From the NCBI RefSeq assembly GCF_000016645.1, contig NC_009441.1, forward strand, positions 5,518,001-5,582,000: a stretch of 64,000 nucleotides of DNA, given 5' to 3'. Of the stretch, positions 62,676 through 64,000 are shown one piece after another. A program made the translations under genes and the position numbers. Source of the stretch: Flavobacterium johnsoniae UW101. Lineage in GTDB: Bacteria; Bacteroidota; Bacteroidia; Flavobacteriales; Flavobacteriaceae. The notes beneath the pieces are model-generated. The model ran no database searches. It saw nothing but the letters and a program-made list of their open reading frames with translations, and had not been told where the DNA came from. Each line of letters opens with the position of its first letter. Position 1 is the first letter of the stretch.

Positions 62676-63662
62676 ATGGAATATAGAAAACTAGGAAACT
62701 CAGAACTTGAATTATCAGCAATTACATACGGTGCATTTGCTATTGGCGGAACCATGTGGGGCGGAACAGAAAAGAAAGACTCAATAGAATCTGTTCAAGC
62801 TTCTATCGATCACGGCGTTACCACAATCGACACTGCTCCTTTTTACGGATTTGGTTTAAGTGAAGAAATGATCGGTGAAGCTATAAAACCTTATGATCGT
62901 TCTAAAATTCAATTACTTACCAAATTTGGTTTGGTTTGGGACGGCAGCAACAACGGAAAAGGCGATTTCTTTTTCGAAGCAGACGATAACGGTAAAAAAG
63001 TTCCAATTTACAAATACTCATCAAAAGCAAACGTAATTAAAGAAATCGAAGAAAGTTTAAAACGCCTTCAAACCGATTATATCGATTTACTGCAAATTCA
63101 CTGGCCAGATTCAACAACTCCAATTTCTGAAACAATGGAAGCTGTTGAAACTTTAATTCAGCAAGGAAAAATTAGAGCATTCGGAGTAAGTAATTATAAT
63201 ATTGCACAAATTCAGGAAGCACAAAAAACAGTTCAAATAGCTTCAAACCAAGTAGCTTACAGTATGCTGAATCGCGGAATCGAAGCAGATTTAATTCCGT
63301 TTACAGTTGCAGAAAACATTGGAATCATTGCTTACAGCCCAATGGAAAGAGGTTTATTGACTGGAAAATATTTCACAGACAGCAAATTAAAAGAAAACGA
63401 CCATAGAAACGGTTATTTCGGAAAATTCGATTTGCAGCAGGTAAAAACCTTAATCGAAGAATTAAGCTCTTTAGCGCATTCAAAACACATTTCAATTTCA
63501 CAATTGGTTTTACGCTGGACAACTTTACAAAAAGGAATTTCAATTGTTCTAGCAGGTGCCAGAAACGCAGAACAAGCTATTTCAAACGCCAAAACAATGG
63601 ATTTCGATTTATCAGCTTCAGAATTGGAGTTTATTAATCATGCAATTGCTAAAATAAAATAA
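62676..63662 (+). CDS. Aldo/keto reductase
   Basis: 328 aa NAD(P)H-dependent (beta/alpha)8 reductase. The catalytic tetrad is Asp52, Tyr57, Lys83 and His142 (IDTAPFYG, LLTKFG, LLQIHWPD). IRAFGVSNY and ISIVLAGARNAEQAISNA close the cofactor site. Close to the YajO/general-stress group that handles aldehydes and ketones. Divergent from an AraC regulator and followed by a gene resembling the quinone reductase MdaB, so a reactive carbonyl or quinone response is plausible. Confidence 0.94.
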   Translation: MEYRKLGNSELELSAITYGAFAIGGTMWGGTEKKDSIESVQASIDHGVTTIDTAPFYGFGLSEEMIGEAIKPYDRSKIQLLTKFGLVWDGSNNGKGDFFFEADDNGKKVPIYKYSSKANVIKEIEESLKRLQTDYIDLLQIHWPDSTTPISETMEAVETLIQQGKIRAFGVSNYNIAQIQEAQKTVQIASNQVAYSMLNRGIEADLIPFTVAENIGIIAYSPMERGLLTGKYFTDSKLKENDHRNGYFGKFDLQQVKTLIEELSSLAHSKHISISQLVLRWTTLQKGISIVLAGARNAEQAISNAKTMDFDLSASELEFINHAIAKIK

Positions 63663-63665
63663 TAT

Positions 63666-63847
63666 TTTAAACACATAGAAACATAGTTATACTTTGTCTA
63701 TAAAGGCGTTTCACTTGCATTAATAAACATAGTCAACGTAATCTTATCATTCCGAGGAATGACAAATTTTGTGAACTATGTGTTAGAAACTAGTTTCTTT
63801 CCATTCTCTTTTCCAGAAAGAAAATTCTATGTTTCTATGTGTTTAAA
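63666..63847. repeat. Palindromic element with 21-bp perfect inverted ends
   Basis: Ends at 63666-63686 and 63827-63847 are exact inverse complements (core ACACATAGAAACATAG). The 140-base centre holds smaller palindromes, TCATTCC-GA-GGAATGA and AGAAACTAGTTTCT. No coding capacity. The total of 182 bp resembles a MITE or a dispersed hairpin repeat. A sequence of the GGGCGTG family lies next to it. Confidence 0.75.
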
Positions 63848-63878
63848 AAAAATCTCAAAAATTAAATAATTAGAATTT

Positions 63879-63913
63879 GGGCGTGCCCTTCTGGGTCGGG
63901 CTTACCCTCACGC
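63879..63913. repeat. Short copy of the GGGCGTG...TCACGC repeat
   Basis: GGGCGTGCCCTTCTGGGTC then GGGCTTACCCTCACGC. Same ends as the 84-bp element at 6507-6590 but lacking its central hairpin. Confidence 0.65.
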
Positions 63914-63942
63914 GTCCATTTTCAAAAGAAACAACAATAAAA

Positions 63943-64000
63943 ATGAAAAAGATATTTATAATTAACGGCGGACAAAAATTCGCGCATTCAGGAGGACAAT
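63943..64000 (+). CDS. NAD(P)H-dependent oxidoreductase/quinone reductase (MdaB-like), start only
   Basis: Only 19 codons are present: MKKIFIINGGQKFAHSGGQ. This matches the flavodoxin-like start of MdaB-type quinone reductases (INGAKxFAHSxGQ), which reduce quinones with two electrons using FAD. It runs off the right edge. The gap to the aldo/keto reductase is filled with repeats. Confidence 0.7.
   Translation, partial: MKKIFIINGGQKFAHSGGQ

Overview
The window is chromosomal DNA from a member of the Bacteroidota, most likely a Flavobacterium of the F. johnsoniae kind. The evidence is low G+C, a SusC-type receptor, a bacillithiol gene (bshA), an LptD/TamB envelope set, TTG starts without obvious Shine-Dalgarno sequences, and many promoters of the Bacteroidota form TTG-N19-22-TAnnTTTG. 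I see no phage, plasmid, IS element, CRISPR array or obvious defence island. Most of the window is ordinary core genome with a few accessory secreted enzymes.

Layout. 1-5.1 kb: the 5' end of a SusC receptor (runs off the left edge), a LytS/LytTR two-component pair and a sugar MFS permease. 5.2-7.7 kb: secreted protein, transaldolase, a small membrane protein and an SDR. 7.73-7.92 kb: the SRP RNA gene with promoter and terminator. 8-12.6 kb: glutamine cyclotransferase-like lipoprotein, and two histidine-degradation genes (hutI, hutG) flanking a divergent coiled-coil membrane protein. 12.7-20.3 kb: RhlE helicase, TPR hybrid kinase, dicarboxylate symporter, chorismate synthase, LpxH-like phosphatase, beta-barrel protein. 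20.5-27.2 kb, leftward: lipoprotein, bshA, a conserved unknown, two Fe-S proteins, MlaD and a SPOR-tailed amidase. 27.3-38.7 kb: LptD and RidA rightward; then a leftward pfkA-gapA-sugar kinase-mgsA glycolysis group and a giant TamB-like protein. 38.9-45.6 kb, rightward: tsaD, rsmE, DUF4159, a TrmH methylase, an M43 metalloprotease, AI-2E permease and a THUMP-like methyltransferase. 45.6-57.9 kb: accessory secreted enzymes (VanX-like dipeptidase, S15 and M20 hydrolases, phospholipase A1, ThuA), a fatty acid desaturase, a probable LCIB-type (theta) carbonic anhydrase, an MFS exporter and a YheT hydrolase. 58.0-58.25 kb: tRNA-Arg, -Pro and -Ser in one unit. 58.5-64 kb: thiolase, NlpC/P60 peptidase, SMI1/KNR4 protein, AraC regulator diverging from an aldo/keto reductase, and the first codons of an MdaB-like quinone reductase.

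How the genes work together. Envelope genes dominate (LptD, TamB, MlaD, amidase, desaturase, phospholipase, barrel protein). Central carbon genes (pfkA, gapA, mgsA, transaldolase, sugar permease and kinase) form the second theme. tsaD, rsmE, TrmH, RhlE, ffs and the tRNAs serve translation.

The least explained material is intergenic. There are several families of imperfect palindromes and word-like tandem repeats, a 12-bp inverted repeat centred on GGTTAACC just before the M43 protease, a 3' tRNA fragment at the desaturase stop codon, and a TamB frame without a normal start codon. No convincing new multi-gene system was found. The best protein-level leads are the LCIB-like enzyme and the orphan SMI1/KNR4 protein.
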